A DNA stretch of 64,000 nt from Pseudarthrobacter psychrotolerans (GTDB lineage: Bacteria > Actinomycetota > Actinomycetes > Actinomycetales > Micrococcaceae), in NCBI RefSeq assembly GCF_009911795.1, contig NZ_CP047898.1, forward strand, positions 682,001-746,000, written 5' to 3'. Numbering within the stretch: the first letter of the stretch is position 1; each line of letters starts with the position of its first letter. This document shows positions 18,479-27,901 of the stretch, one piece after another. The position numbers and the translations under genes are program-made. The notes beneath the pieces were generated by a model. That model was not told the origin of the DNA and did no database searches. It worked only from the letters and a program-made list of their open reading frames with translations.

Positions 18479-19288
18479 TTATCGGAAGCGCCGGCCCTGA
18501 TCCCTGCGGTTTGCCCAGAGTGCCAGGACCACCAGCAGCACTGTCCAGCCGGCCAGGACAGGGATGGATTGGGCGGTTAGCCCGTGCCCGGTGAGGATCT
18601 GAACGGCTATGTCCCGGGCGGAGCGGGAGGGAGTGAGGAGGGAGAGCGAATTCAGCCAGGCAGGGAACAAGAAGGGAGGGAGCATCATGCCGCCGGCGAA
18701 GGCCAGCGGGAAGAATAAGACCTGGGTGAGTGCAATGGCTACTTTGGATGTGCAGAGGTAGCCGATAGTCAATCCCATGGCCAGGAACGGGATCCCGCAG
18801 ATCAGGACCGCCAAAATGGCTGCAGGGAGGCGCCACCAGTGGAGCGTTCCGCTCGTGAAAGCGTCCGGTGCCGTGGTTAGCACCGCACCCAAAATGAGCA
18901 GCGGCAGCAGTGAGAGGCATGAAAACAGCATGGCCGTCAGCGCCCGTCCAATGCTGCCGGGGACCGGGCCCACGGGTAGCGTCCGTAGGTAGGAGGACCA
19001 TGGATTGGCTCGCTCCTCTGCCACGCCGATTCCGTATCCGAAAAGGAATGCGCTCATGACGCCGAACATGGCAAGTTGTGCGATCGATTCCAGGGACATC
19101 AGGGGATCTTGGGTGACCGAGGATTGTGGCACAACGAAGAAGAGGAATACGAGGGAGGGGAAAACGACCGAGGAAATGACGGCCACCGGGATGCGTAGCT
19201 GCTCCAAGATCTGTGCCTTTGAATATGCCCTGATCAGAGAAAACCGCGACGGCGTGACGTGAATCGGGGGAGCTGTGGGGGCGGACAT
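18479..19288 (-). CDS. ABC-2 type transport permease
   Basis: A 269-aa membrane protein with six predicted helices, for example VAVISSVVFPSLVFLFFVV, FLFGYGIGVA and LTQVLFFPLAFAGGMMLPPF; the last is the typical ABC2 membrane signature region. Its ATG shares a base with the stop of the ATPase gene, so the two form an exporter of drug, lipid or polysaccharide type. The substrate cannot be told. It is the last gene of a four-gene - strand operon. Confidence 0.88.
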   Translation of the reverse strand: MSAPTAPPIHVTPSRFSLIRAYSKAQILEQLRIPVAVISSVVFPSLVFLFFVVPQSSVTQDPLMSLESIAQLAMFGVMSAFLFGYGIGVAEERANPWSSYLRTLPVGPVPGSIGRALTAMLFSCLSLLPLLILGAVLTTAPDAFTSGTLHWWRLPAAILAVLICGIPFLAMGLTIGYLCTSKVAIALTQVLFFPLAFAGGMMLPPFLFPAWLNSLSLLTPSRSARDIAVQILTGHGLTAQSIPVLAGWTVLLVVLALWANRRDQGRRFR

Positions 19289-20298
19289 CAGAACTCCTGG
19301 GTGACGGGTCGGTTGCTATTCGTTCCGCTGGCATCGTGGGCAGGGCGCCCGGGGTCGTTTTTGGCAGTGAGTGCGAGGAAGGCCGCCTCCAGGGTGGCGC
19401 CGTTTACTTGCAAGTCGCTAAAGGGCATCTTGGCGAGTACTAGACGACGGACTAGGTTGTCCGCATCATCAGAGACCAGAGTGGTGATGCCGTGCTCACT
19501 GAGCTCACCGCTCACCACCGATTCCAAGGATGTGAGCGAGTCCAGCGGGACGGTCGTGCGCAATCGGACATGGCTTAGTGAGATGTGGCTTTTGATTTCG
19601 TCGACGGTTCCATCGGCAATGATCCGGCCTTGGTCAATCACCACAATCCGGTCTGCCAGCGCTTCAATTTCGGCAAGGTAGTGGCTGGTAATGAGCAGGG
19701 TTCCTCCGCTGGCCCGGTAATCACGCAGTTGCTGCCAGAGAAGATCGCGGGCTTCGACGTCCAGACCGGTGGTGGGTTCGTCCAGAACCACCAGTGCCGG
19801 TCGGCCCACCAGGGCCAGGGCCACCATAAGTCGGCGTTGCTGCCCACCTGATAACGCTCCGCACTGCTTTCCGGCCACTGCCGCCAGTCCGAATTGTTCC
19901 AGCAGTTCTGCGGTGGGCACCGGGTCTGGATAGTGCGCCGCGACCAGGCTGATAGTTTCGTTGACCCTCAGTGTCGGTGGCACAGCGGTTGCCTGCGGAG
20001 TGGTGCCCAGTGCGGATCGCGCTGCCGGGGTGAGTGGATCGCGGCCAAAGAGTTCCACGACGCCGGCATCCGGGCGGCGGAGTCCGGTCAGTAGGCTGAT
20101 CATGGAGGATTTTCCCGCACCATTGGGGCCCAGCAGACCTACCGTCTGGCCTGCAAATATTTCCAGTGTCACCCGATCCAAGGCGAACTGAGGACCAAAC
20201 TTCTTGGTGACATTGCGGGCGGAGACAAGAGGCGTGTTGCGATTTAGGGAAGGCGGCGCGCTGCGGGTGTCCGCTTGTTCCTGAATGATCTCAGTCAT
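19288..20298 (-). CDS. ABC transporter ATP-binding protein (exporter type)
   Basis: A 336-aa protein with Walker A GPNGAGKSS, signature LSGGQQRR, Walker B ALVVLDEPTTGLD and the switch His in LLITSHYLAEIE. The C-terminal roughly 90 residues are the accessory domain of CcmA/DrrA-type exporters. It follows the winged-helix regulator by 9 bp and ends on the permease start, so it is one transcription unit with them. Function: energises the exporter with 18479-19288. Confidence 0.93.
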   Translation of the reverse strand: MTEIIQEQADTRSAPPSLNRNTPLVSARNVTKKFGPQFALDRVTLEIFAGQTVGLLGPNGAGKSSMISLLTGLRRPDAGVVELFGRDPLTPAARSALGTTPQATAVPPTLRVNETISLVAAHYPDPVPTAELLEQFGLAAVAGKQCGALSGGQQRRLMVALALVGRPALVVLDEPTTGLDVEARDLLWQQLRDYRASGGTLLITSHYLAEIEALADRIVVIDQGRIIADGTVDEIKSHISLSHVRLRTTVPLDSLTSLESVVSGELSEHGITTLVSDDADNLVRRLVLAKMPFSDLQVNGATLEAAFLALTAKNDPGRPAHDASGTNSNRPVTQEF

Positions 20299-20307
20299 CA
20301 GCTGTCC

Positions 20308-20631
20308 TTAGGTTCGGGTTGGAAGATTTGGCGTTGGTTGGGCGCCGTCGAGCAGGCTCTGCAGGCTCCGCCGGTAGTCAAGGAAGGCCGAACGGCCTTT
20401 GGCGGTTATTTCGACGTAGGTGGCGGGCATTCGTCCCTCGATGACCTTGGTCTGTTGCACGTATTCCGCGTCCTCCAGTTTGCGCAGGTGCGTGGACAGG
20501 TTTCCGGCGGTCATATCCAGTAGTTTGCGGAGCCTCGGAAACGAAATCTGATTCCCCTCTCCGAGTGTGGTCAGGGCGGCCACTACGCGCAGCCGTGCTT
20601 CGGCATGGATCACCGGGTCAAGTTCTGCCAT
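20308..20631 (-). CDS. winged-helix transcriptional regulator of the ABC operon
   Basis: About 107 aa from ATG 20631 (MAELDPVIHAEARLRVVAAL). The HTH segment ISFPRLRKLLDMTAGNLSTHLRKLEDAEYV (about 32-61) and the wing PATYVEITAKGR match small regulators that usually precede DrrA-type ABC operons. It overlaps the upstream membrane-protein gene by 14 bp, so it is translationally coupled. It probably represses its own operon in response to the transported compound; this is inferred. Confidence 0.85.
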   Translation of the reverse strand: MAELDPVIHAEARLRVVAALTTLGEGNQISFPRLRKLLDMTAGNLSTHLRKLEDAEYVQQTKVIEGRMPATYVEITAKGRSAFLDYRRSLQSLLDGAQPTPNLPTRT

Positions 20632-21334
20632 CTCGACCCACTTTCGGCGTCGGGGAACGGCGGCCTCGACCGCGGTTGCGCGTGATTTCGACGACGGCGG
20701 CAGCATATAGACCGGCCACGCCAAGAGTCATGAAGACCAGCAGGTAGTTTTCGGGTCCAGTGGCTATTGCAAGTACATCAACTGCTAGGAACCAAACTCC
20801 CAGGACCACCATGGGGACAGCTCGCCATAGCGCGCCCCCGGCGAGGTAGAGCAGGCCGACCATCAGAATCGCTACACCGTTGATGAGCATGCCCCGCTGG
20901 TTCCAATCCGGAACGGCGTTTGCTATGGCGCTGCTGAGCGCCCCAATGACCATGCCGCCCAGAGGCCATGCCCAGCCGTATGTTTTCCCTTGGAAGGCGT
21001 TGGTTCCACGCAAACCGACATTCGCACGGATGCTGACAAACGTGGAGCAGATGATGGCGATGACCATCAAGACGAAGAAGGCCAGCAGCCCGGATTCTTT
21101 GCTGACCGGAAGCCAGCCGCGAGTTGAACAGTAAAGGACACCGTAGCCCAGCAGATATGTGGTGCCCCAGAGAAGATATAGAAAGGATGCGTAGGGGAAG
21201 AGCGCACGTTGAACATCGAGCTGCGTGGCGTCGGCCAGGTCCAGAGCCTCGCGAAGGTCAAAGGCCGGTTTGGCTCCATCTTTGGCCGTTCCGGATGCTT
21301 TACCCTCGGATTCTGGGCTTGAAGGCTGTGTCAT
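20618..21334 (-). CDS. multi-pass membrane protein, first gene of the ABC operon
   Basis: A 238-aa protein: a polar N-terminus (to about 50) with FDLREALDLADATQLDVQRA, then six hydrophobic helices (for example LLAFFVLMVIAIICSTFVSI, MVGLLYLAGGALWRAV), and a basic tail. No named family recognised. Genes of this kind often accompany the PadR/ArsR-like regulator and ABC exporter, which suggests a sensor or accessory role. It overlaps the regulator gene by 14 bp. Confidence 0.75.
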   Translation of the reverse strand: MTQPSSPESEGKASGTAKDGAKPAFDLREALDLADATQLDVQRALFPYASFLYLLWGTTYLLGYGVLYCSTRGWLPVSKESGLLAFFVLMVIAIICSTFVSIRANVGLRGTNAFQGKTYGWAWPLGGMVIGALSSAIANAVPDWNQRGMLINGVAILMVGLLYLAGGALWRAVPMVVLGVWFLAVDVLAIATGPENYLLVFMTLGVAGLYAAAVVEITRNRGRGRRSPTPKVGRDGRT

Positions 21335-21570
21335 CTACTATCCCAACGTGGCTACTCGTGAAGCAGGATCTTCCCTACACACTAGTTTGTACCACAAACC
21401 ACTTTGTATGCCAACGGCCTTTCACGTGTCTGTGGTTCAATCGCTATTTCTGGCGATTAGTCGCAGGCTGCGGCGTCCGCAAGGGGCGTCCCATTTAGGC
21501 GCCATCGAATTGGCGCGTAAGCCGGTCCTCCACCGGCCGCCCCACCGCCTTTCTCGGCACTCGTCGAAAT

Positions 21571-21620
21571 TGTCAGTTTCCGAAGTCGACTGCACAGAAT
21601 GTCCAAAGCCGTCTGCACAG
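21571..21620 (+). repeat. Tn402/Tn5053-like transposon end, copy 1
   Basis: Starts TGTCAGTTTCCGAAGTCGAC followed by TGCAC. Against the 25-bp terminal repeat of Tn402 and class 1 integrons as I remember it, 22 of 25 positions agree. A second 23-bp sub-repeat (GTCC...GTCTGCACAG) follows, as in TniA-binding sites. The copy at 33338 is identical over the first 34 bases and lies in the same orientation. Confidence 0.65.
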
Positions 21621-21664
21621 GCCGTCCGAACAGTCCTGAGCATGCAGCTGTAGACGTCCCAGGC

Positions 21665-21692
21665 CGCCCGCTGGAGGATCCATTACCGGGCA
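21665..21692. repeat. GGATCC-centred palindromic repeat, copy 2
   Basis: Left arm GCCCGCTGGA, centre GGATCC (21676-21681), right arm ATTACCGGGC. Same family as the copy at 10.8 kb. Confidence 0.6.
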
Positions 21693-21799
21693 CCTTTCGA
21701 GTCCGATGGGCCCGGGCCACATAGAAAAGGGGGAAATTGGTAACGGTTTGGCTAGCCACCGTCCGGCGCGTGCCTTCAGACACCAATTTGTGTGGTTAC

Positions 21800-22063
21800 T
21801 CAGGCTTTCCTCTCTTTCCAATATTCAGCTCGTTGCCATAAGGAAAATCTGATGGCCCACACGAGCAGAATGGCGGTCCCGATAGCGAGAATCGCTAGTT
21901 TGATCCAGATCCAGGGTTCCGAGTCAATCGGCAAGAAATTCAGGATCAGCATGATCGGTGCGAAGACCAGCATGTAGCGACTGAGGCGGGCAAACTTCCG
22001 CTTCACTTCTTCGGACGCAGGGGTAACAGATTGGCCCCACACACGCCTGGGTCGTGCTGACAT
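21800..22063 (-). CDS. small two-helix membrane protein
   Basis: About 87 aa from ATG 22063 (MSARPRRVWGQSVTPASEEV). Two hydrophobic helices (YMLVFAPIMLILNFLPI and LAILAIGTAILLVWAI) follow an amphipathic N-terminal segment KRKFARLSRY. The positively charged tail ends KERKA. No family recognised. It stands alone between repeat-rich stretches. Confidence 0.55.
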   Translation of the reverse strand: MSARPRRVWGQSVTPASEEVKRKFARLSRYMLVFAPIMLILNFLPIDSEPWIWIKLAILAIGTAILLVWAIRFSLWQRAEYWKERKA

Positions 22064-22165
22064 GCTTGAACTGAACCACAATCCGTACAGAGTCGGTAGC
22101 CCCAAGACCTATAGGGCCGGAACACGCAGCTCGCCCTGCAAGCCGGTGTAACCGGACTCGAAAGG

Positions 22166-22194
22166 CGCCCGCTAAAGGATCCCCTACCGGACAC
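22166..22194. repeat. GGATCC-centred palindromic repeat, copy 3
   Basis: GCGCCCGCTAAA then GGATCC (22177-22182), then CCTACCGGAC. Lies just upstream of the small membrane-protein gene and the histidine-kinase gene. Confidence 0.6.
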
Positions 22195-22357
22195 ATTGAG
22201 AATTTTTCTCGGGTGAAGGCGATTATCGGTCCCGGATCGTTCAGGAGGGGGAGCGGTGATACGGACTCGGCAAGCGTCGCAGCGTGCCTAAAAGTTGGCT
22301 CAAAGAATGAATCATCTGGCTTTTAGGTTGAGATTGCAGCGATATGGAGAGAAGGGT

Positions 22358-23761
22358 GTGATTGCCGTGGATAAGGTGACTGGCATGGAACCAGTTCTGA
22401 AATTTGCGCGGCGTTGGGGCGCCCCCGTAGCGGCCGTTATTTTCTTCTTCCTGTGGTGTGTGGCCGAGGCAGGCAGGATGGGAGGGTCCTGGTTGTCATG
22501 GTCAGGGAACTGGCCGCTGGCCCTGATGACACTGGCCGTTGCGACGGCCTCCTGGAAACCCGTAGTGTCCCTTGGTTTCACGGTTGCACTCCTTGCCGGA
22601 CAGTTAAGTCACGCCCTGCCCGCGATGTATTCGAATCACTGGGCCATCTACCTGGGCTCTTTTGTCGCGCTTGGCTTTATTCTGTGGACCGCCCCGCCGC
22701 GGCTGCGGTACATCGCTGCGGGCGCGAACGTGGTCGCGGCTGCCATCATGGCGTTCTTGATGCTCTCGTGGAGATACGGCAACGGTGTCGGCTGGTACCC
22801 CCCTGCGTATGCCGGCGACCGGTGGATGCTGCAGGACTATGGCTGGCAGCTGTTTGCGCTCCTCCTGCTAATCGCCGGGGCCTGCGCTGCCGTCGGTCTT
22901 CTGCTGGCGCTGTATCAGGAACGGGGCAGTCTGTTCCGGGCCCGGGAGCTGGCGCAGAGCAGCCTGAAGGAAACTGAGATCGACCTGATCGTGGAGCAGG
23001 AACGGACACGCATCGCCCGGGATCTGCACGACGTCCTCGCCCATTCCCTCGCGGTCATCGCCGCTCAGGCCGACGGAACCCGCTACCTGAGCAAGGACCA
23101 GCCCAAGGCCGTTCTCAACGCCCTGGATACCATAGCCCGGTCAGCCCGCAGGGCCCTGGTGGATGCCCAACGCGTGATCGAAGGAGTCCGTGATGACGGC
23201 ATGGTGACGCCCCAGCCGCGGCTGAGCGATATCCCGGCACTCATCGAAGGGATGCAGCGCGGCAGTTTGAAGATCCACCCCAGCGAGTCCGGGTCGCCCG
23301 TGGAGCTCTCCACCGGGCAGGAGATGGCTGTCTTCCGGATCGTTCAGGAGTGCCTGACCAATGCCCTCAAACATGGCGGACGCGGCACGGACGTGCGGCT
23401 CCGCTTTGATTGGAGCGGGCCCGGCCTGACCCTGCACGTGGCCTCGGGAGTTGCCCCAGCCGGTCAAGAAGACGCTGCGAATCCTGCCGCCCCGCGGGTT
23501 GGGAGGGGACTTCCCGGCATGCGCGAACGCGCCCATCTGGCCGGCGGCTGGCTGACGGCCGGACCGGACGGCGAACAGTTCCGGGTGACGGTCTTCATCC
23601 CCTACGGAACCCGCGATAGGAGGGCAGCGGACGATGCAGACGGCGCCGAGGCCGGGGGTACTTTCGGTGAAAATTCGGGTGCGGAAGCCCGGCCGGCACT
23701 TGCGGCAACGGGTCTTCCTGTGTCGGCAGGGGCGGCCCAGGAAGCGGCCGGCCGTGGCTGA
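22358..23761 (+). CDS. two-component sensor histidine kinase, NarL/DesK class
   Basis: About 467 aa. Five to six membrane helices fill the first 190 residues. Then come the HisKA_3 box ERTRIARDLHDVLAHSLAVI with the phospho-His, and a HATPase with NALKHGGRG and GRGLPGMRERA. This class pairs with LuxR-type regulators. GTG 22358 is preferred because GGAG lies 8 nt before it; a TTG at 22295 and an ATG at 22307 are in frame upstream and cannot be excluded. The last 8 bp overlap the response-regulator gene, so both are one operon. Confidence 0.9.
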   Translation: MIAVDKVTGMEPVLKFARRWGAPVAAVIFFFLWCVAEAGRMGGSWLSWSGNWPLALMTLAVATASWKPVVSLGFTVALLAGQLSHALPAMYSNHWAIYLGSFVALGFILWTAPPRLRYIAAGANVVAAAIMAFLMLSWRYGNGVGWYPPAYAGDRWMLQDYGWQLFALLLLIAGACAAVGLLLALYQERGSLFRARELAQSSLKETEIDLIVEQERTRIARDLHDVLAHSLAVIAAQADGTRYLSKDQPKAVLNALDTIARSARRALVDAQRVIEGVRDDGMVTPQPRLSDIPALIEGMQRGSLKIHPSESGSPVELSTGQEMAVFRIVQECLTNALKHGGRGTDVRLRFDWSGPGLTLHVASGVAPAGQEDAANPAAPRVGRGLPGMRERAHLAGGWLTAGPDGEQFRVTVFIPYGTRDRRAADDADGAEAGGTFGENSGAEARPALAATGLPVSAGAAQEAAGRG

Positions 23762-24437
23762 TGCAGGGGCGCGTATCACCGTGGCCCTGGTGGACGATCA
23801 GCCCCTGTTCCGTGCCGGGATCCGCATGCTCATCGAGAGCCAGGAGGACATGGAAATCTCAGGAGAGGCCGGGGACGGGGAACAGGCGGTAGCCCTGGCC
23901 GTCGGACGGCGTCCGGACGTCATGCTGATGGACCTGCGCATGCCGGTCATGGACGGAGTAGAAGCCACCCAGAAGATCGTGCAGCACGCGGACGCGGCCG
24001 GAACCGAAAAGCCAAAGATCATCGCGCTGACCACGTTCAACCGAGATCAGGCAGTGGTCCAGGCGGTGCAGGCCGGGGCCAGCGGATATCTGCTCAAAAG
24101 CGCGGAACCGGAATTCCTGCTGGCAGCCATTCGCACCGTCCACTCCGGCTACTCCGTCATCGCGCCGGGCTCCATCCACTCGCTCTTCGAACACGCCGCC
24201 CGCAACGTTCCCGCCACCGGTCCGGACTTGTCCGTCCTCAACGTCCTGTCCGTGCGGGAGCGGGACGTCTTTCTGCTCGCGGCCAAAGGCCTCAGCAACG
24301 GCGAAATGGCAGAGAGTCTGTTCGTCTCCGAAGCCACCGTGAAGACCCACCTGCGCAGCGTGTTGGACAAACTGGAACTCCGCACCCGGCTCCAACTGGT
24401 CGCATACGCCCACGAACGCCGTCTACTGGGCGCCTGA
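23754..24437 (+). CDS. LuxR/NarL-family response regulator
   Basis: A 227-aa protein: receiver domain with VALVDDQPLFRAGIRMLIES, phospho-acceptor Asp in VMLMDLRMPVMDGVEA, and the Lys in GYLLKS. A C-terminal LuxR HTH follows (LSVRERDVFLLAAKGLSNGE and SEATVKTHLRSVLDKL). GTG 23754 overlaps the kinase stop and gives a normal-length N-terminus; an open frame extends 40 codons further upstream but only over kinase-coding DNA. Phosphorylated by the adjacent kinase; target genes unknown. Confidence 0.92.
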   Translation: MADAGARITVALVDDQPLFRAGIRMLIESQEDMEISGEAGDGEQAVALAVGRRPDVMLMDLRMPVMDGVEATQKIVQHADAAGTEKPKIIALTTFNRDQAVVQAVQAGASGYLLKSAEPEFLLAAIRTVHSGYSVIAPGSIHSLFEHAARNVPATGPDLSVLNVLSVRERDVFLLAAKGLSNGEMAESLFVSEATVKTHLRSVLDKLELRTRLQLVAYAHERRLLGA

Positions 24438-24529
24438 ACAGGCAACAGACAAACGCTTGGCAACTGCACCGGGCGCTGCTCCCCGGACCCTGGTCCGCAC
24501 ATATCGCAGGAAGGATAATTCAAGGACAA

Positions 24530-24769
24530 ATGATGGACGTTTCAACGCTCGCCCTCAACATGACCTTTCTCCTGACCCTCGGCATCGGTTTCCTGATGTT
24601 CCTTGCCCACGTTCTCATTTTCACCACCATGCTGATGCTGGCCGGCGCCGCACACTCGGCCGCCGTCACTTTCACAGCACTTTGGACCTGGCTCCGACCC
24701 GCAGAAGTGACAAACAACCGATCCAGACCTGCTCCTGACCAGGAAATGCAGCCTGCCAAGGCCCTCTGA
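24530..24769 (+). CDS. small membrane protein, 79 aa
   Basis: MMDVSTLALNMTFLLTLGIG then a second hydrophobic stretch LIFTTMLMLAGAAHSAAVTF, so one long or two short helices with a polar tail (NNRSRPAPDQ). AAGGA precedes the ATG by about 6 nt. It follows the two-component pair by 92 bp on the same strand and could be a regulated target. Not recognised. Confidence 0.55.
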   Translation: MMDVSTLALNMTFLLTLGIGFLMFLAHVLIFTTMLMLAGAAHSAAVTFTALWTWLRPAEVTNNRSRPAPDQEMQPAKAL

Positions 24770-24976
24770 ACCTGGGTCACGATGCCAACCTGTCGGCAGT
24801 GGCTGCACACCCAATGTGTGCCCAATTGACGATCCCCTTGCGGACGGTCCTCGACGAACGGTCGTCACTGTGTCTGCCGATGTGTGGTGGGGTCGTCTGC
24901 TGACGTGCAACCGTCTGTGGAAATAGGCAGGAGAGGTCCTGACTGCGCCCTGGCAGAACGGTGAACATTGCTGCTG

Positions 24977-25783
24977 CTATTGCCCTTGGGCGGCGGCAGC
25001 AGCAACGGCCAGTGGGTTCCGCGGAGGGCGCCCGAGAAGCTGGGTGATGTCTTCGGTGGTTTCGTCAAGGAAGCCGTGGGCCACTGAGGTGTGTATGGAT
25101 AGCAGCATGGCCGGTTGGAACGGCAGTAGCCCTGCGGTGTTCAGAGCACTGCGGAGGTCCGCGAGTGTGCCTGGCTTGTAGGTTGCCCCCAGTTCGTAGG
25201 CGACGTCCAACGCGGAGATCGCCTCAGTGCCGACGAGGTTGTACGTTCGTCCGGCGTGTGGCTGTGGATCCTGTGCGACGACTGCTGCCGCCTCAGCCAG
25301 ATCCTGACGGGCGATCGCCGCCACACTGCCAGGGCCGAACGGCGCCTTGATCGTGCCGGCTTCAGGTGTGAGGAGTTGTCCGATCAGCTCGGCGTAGAGG
25401 CCGTTCCGGAGGATCGTCCAGGGAACGGTGCCCTGCTGAAGGCGTCGTTCGGTCCAGCGGTGGGCCAGGGCAAATCCCAGGTGGTCGCCGCCGTCGGTCA
25501 CGCTCGTGTAGATGATGTGCTGAACGTTGCTGCGTTCGGCGGCGGTGATGACGCTTTCGTGCCGGGCAATTACGACGTCGTCCTCGGCCGTGCCGGCGGA
25601 GACAATGACAAGGGTGCCGACACCACCAAAGTCGAGGGTTTCGGGATCGTCGAAGTTGAGCAGGCGCTGGCGCGGGTCGTCGCCCGGCGTGCGGGTACCG
25701 CCGACCGCATCGACTCCGGCTTCTTTGAGATGGTGGAGGATTGCCTGGGCGAGCTGGCCCGAGGCCCCGGTAACGAGAATCAT
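24977..25783 (-). CDS. NmrA/QorB-type NAD(P)-binding oxidoreductase
   Basis: A 268-aa atypical SDR: N-terminal MILVTGASGQLAQAILHHLK (GxxGxxG dinucleotide motif), then GVGTLVIVSAG, HIIYTSVTDGGD and WTILRNGLYAE (the family's NGxY region). These proteins are related to QorB (YtfG), NADPH-quinone oxidoreductase 2. It is divergent from an HxlR regulator 82 bp away, a classic arrangement for electrophile or quinone responses. The C-terminus is Ala-rich. Substrate unknown. Confidence 0.9.
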   Translation of the reverse strand: MILVTGASGQLAQAILHHLKEAGVDAVGGTRTPGDDPRQRLLNFDDPETLDFGGVGTLVIVSAGTAEDDVVIARHESVITAAERSNVQHIIYTSVTDGGDHLGFALAHRWTERRLQQGTVPWTILRNGLYAELIGQLLTPEAGTIKAPFGPGSVAAIARQDLAEAAAVVAQDPQPHAGRTYNLVGTEAISALDVAYELGATYKPGTLADLRSALNTAGLLPFQPAMLLSIHTSVAHGFLDETTEDITQLLGRPPRNPLAVAAAAAQGQ

Positions 25784-25865
25784 AGACTGGCTTCTTCCGC
25801 TGGTTCTTTTCAGTAACTAGACCCATCTTCAGTAGCGTTGGGCAATGCCACAAGGAGGCACTTTC

Positions 25866-26279
25866 GTGTTAGGCAGTCACACCGGGGTAACCGCTGCCCT
25901 GGAACCGTGCGGTAGCACCGACCACCCGGACTGCGGCATCCGCGACGTCCTCGACCGGATCGGGGACAAGTGGTCAGTCCTGGTCATCGTCGAACTGGCC
26001 TCCGGGGTGCGGCGTTTCCGGGAGCTGCAGCGAGCCATCGACGGGATTTCCCAGCGGATGTTGACGCTGACCGTTAGGCGCCTTGAACGTGACGGCTTGC
26101 TCACGCGGACCGTTTACCCCACGGTCCCGGCGCAAGTCACCTACGAACTCACCGCCCGCGGCAGCGGCCTCACTCATTTGGTTAAGCAGCTCGCGGACTG
26201 GTCGCTGGAGCACAAGGGGGCCATTGGACGATCGCGGGACCTCTACGACGAGCAGAACCCGGACCACGCGATCCGGTAG
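25866..26279 (+). CDS. HxlR-family transcriptional regulator
   Basis: A 137-aa protein. The conserved Cys is in [11 protein letters not shown], followed by [14 protein letters not shown], the recognition segment [19 protein letters not shown] and [12 protein letters not shown] 25866 is chosen because AAGGAGG (25852-25858) lies 7 nt upstream. An in-frame ATG at 25845 would place the site inside the coding region. It probably controls the divergent oxidoreductase gene and itself, with the Cys sensing quinones or aldehydes as known for YodB/HxlR-type proteins. Confidence 0.92.
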   Translation: MLGSHTGVTAALEPCGSTDHPDCGIRDVLDRIGDKWSVLVIVELASGVRRFRELQRAIDGISQRMLTLTVRRLERDGLLTRTVYPTVPAQVTYELTARGSGLTHLVKQLADWSLEHKGAIGRSRDLYDEQNPDHAIR

Positions 26280-26476
26280 CTAACAAATGGAACGACCGCT
26301 CAGGGTTGCCCTAATCGGGCAGCCCCGATCAGAGTTCGCGGTAGCTTCGAGTTGAGAAGATGCGGGTACGTGAGTGTTCTGAAGCGCTGTTGCCGTTCCA
26401 CGCTGTTTGTCCTTGGAGCGGCGCAAATTGTTTGTCGGTTCGGGAACCTTTTCGGATCCTGCGGACACTACAAGGC

Positions 26477-27097
26477 ATGAGGCTAATGGGGGAAACCGAC
26501 GAAGACCTGTGGCATAAGTGCATCGCAGGCGACGCTGATGCGTTCGGGGTCCTGTTCGACAGGCACGCCGATGCCGTGTTCCGGTATTGCCTGTCCCGTT
26601 GTGGTTCCTGGCACGACGCGGAGGAACTCGTCTCGATCACTTTCTTGGAGGCGTGGCGACAACGGAACAGGCTCAGACCGGAGAAGGACACTCTGCTGCC
26701 GTGGCTGCTGGGCGCGGCAACGAACGCGAACCGCAACCGGGCCAGGGGAACGCGCAGGCATGCCGCCTTCCTGGCCAGGCTGCCGCACTCCGACCCCCGT
26801 CACGGCCAAAATGAAGCAGACCATGCAGAATCGGTCGCCTCAAGACTTGACGCAGAACGGTCCGTCCGCGAACTACTCGATACCACCGCCGGTCTGAATG
26901 ACGGTGAACGGGATGTCGTTGTCCTGTGCCTGATGAACGGGATTGGCCAGGAAGAAGCCGCAAAGACGCTCGGTGTCCGAATCGGAACGGTGAAATCGAG
27001 ACTGCATCGGGCACGGGCCAAACTTGCAGCCATGAACCGGGCACAAGAGCCCGCCGAACAACTCGACACGACGATCGTTGAAGCGAGGATCTCATGA
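26477..27097 (+). CDS. ECF-type RNA polymerase sigma factor
   Basis: About 206 aa. Region 2 is FGVLFDRHADAVFRYCLSRC followed by AEELVSITFLEAWRQRNRL. Region 4 is LNDGERDVVVLCLMNGIGQEEAAKTL followed by GVRIGTVKSRLHRARAKL. ATG 26477 or 26486 may be the start. The stop overlaps the next gene's ATG by 4 nt, so the downstream membrane protein is a likely anti-sigma or signalling partner. It has the same layout as the second module at 38.8-40.4 kb. Confidence 0.92.
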   Translation: MRLMGETDEDLWHKCIAGDADAFGVLFDRHADAVFRYCLSRCGSWHDAEELVSITFLEAWRQRNRLRPEKDTLLPWLLGAATNANRNRARGTRRHAAFLARLPHSDPRHGQNEADHAESVASRLDAERSVRELLDTTAGLNDGERDVVVLCLMNGIGQEEAAKTLGVRIGTVKSRLHRARAKLAAMNRAQEPAEQLDTTIVEARIS

Positions 27098-27793
27098 ACC
27101 TGTCTGAAATGACCTACCCGAAGGATACGAAAAATCGTGTCCAGAACCTCCTCGTCCAAGAATCCCGCCGCAAGCCGAAGACCGCCCCACGCTGGCGCAA
27201 ACCGGCAGCGCTGACCTTCGCCGGACTGGCATTGGCCGGCACCACGGCCGCCGGCGTCTACGTGGCAATGGCACCGGTGGAGGACAAACGGGACATCCGC
27301 TGCTACTACCACGCCGACCTCACCACCAGACCCCGGTGGAAGGGTCGCCGGGGGAGACAAAGCCCCCTACATCACCACCGGGATTTTCATCACTGGATTC
27401 GACGCCAAGAACAACCCCAACCCGGACGATAAAAACGCCGGAATGCAACAGGTCAACGACCCTATTAACCAGTGCAGCAGGGTGTGGGACATAGGCAACA
27501 TGAATCCAGGCGGACTCACCGACGACCTCATCCCTGAGGGATTTGTGTCTCCTCCCTACGGCCCTCGAGGTGATCGTCCCCTCCGTGAGGGCGCCGATAA
27601 GGACCAGAACGGCAACCCTCTCTGGCCGGGGCCAGAAAGCATGGCCCTCGGCAACTACGTTCCGTTCCTGACCGCGTGCGTCGTCGACAACACCGTCGCG
27701 GTCTTCCCCGGCCCCGCCGAGGTCTGCGCCCAGCTCGGCATTCCAGCGCTCGACGAAAGCACACCTGCCAGGCGGGCCAACGGCGCCCGGTAA
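27094..27793 (+). pseudogene. ECF-associated membrane-anchored protein, frameshifted
   Basis: The first frame (MNLSEMTYPKDTKNRVQNLL) includes one membrane helix (ALTFAGLALAGTTAAGVYVA, about 49-68). Around 27325-27335 the frame shifts by one base. It then continues DPGGRVAGGDKAPYITTGIF and FDAKNNPNPDDK into an extracytoplasmic domain that ends at 27793. A single-base indel restores one protein of about 233 aa. Coupled by ATGA overlap to the ECF sigma gene. No zinc anti-sigma motif is visible, so the role as sigma partner is inferred from position. Confidence 0.75.
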
Positions 27794-27796
27794 GCC

Positions 27797-27834
27797 GGTG
27801 GCTCAGCGGAAGCCGCTGCGTCCGCTTGGGGATC
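27797..27834 (+). repeat. 38-bp dispersed repeat, copy A
   Basis: Starts GGTGGCTCAGCGGAAGCCGC and matches 30677-30714 at 35 of 38 positions in the same orientation. Both copies lie in intergenic DNA just upstream of a gene. Confidence 0.6.
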
Positions 27835-27901
27835 CTCAAACGAACCAACGGAACTTCCGGGTTGAGCGTATGCTCTGGTCAGGCTGCGGAAGGGACAGAA
27901 A

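Noticed and set aside
25845..25865. ATG 25845 as start of the HxlR gene
   Set aside because: The strong AAGGAGG would then lie inside the coding region; GTG 25866 is correctly spaced.
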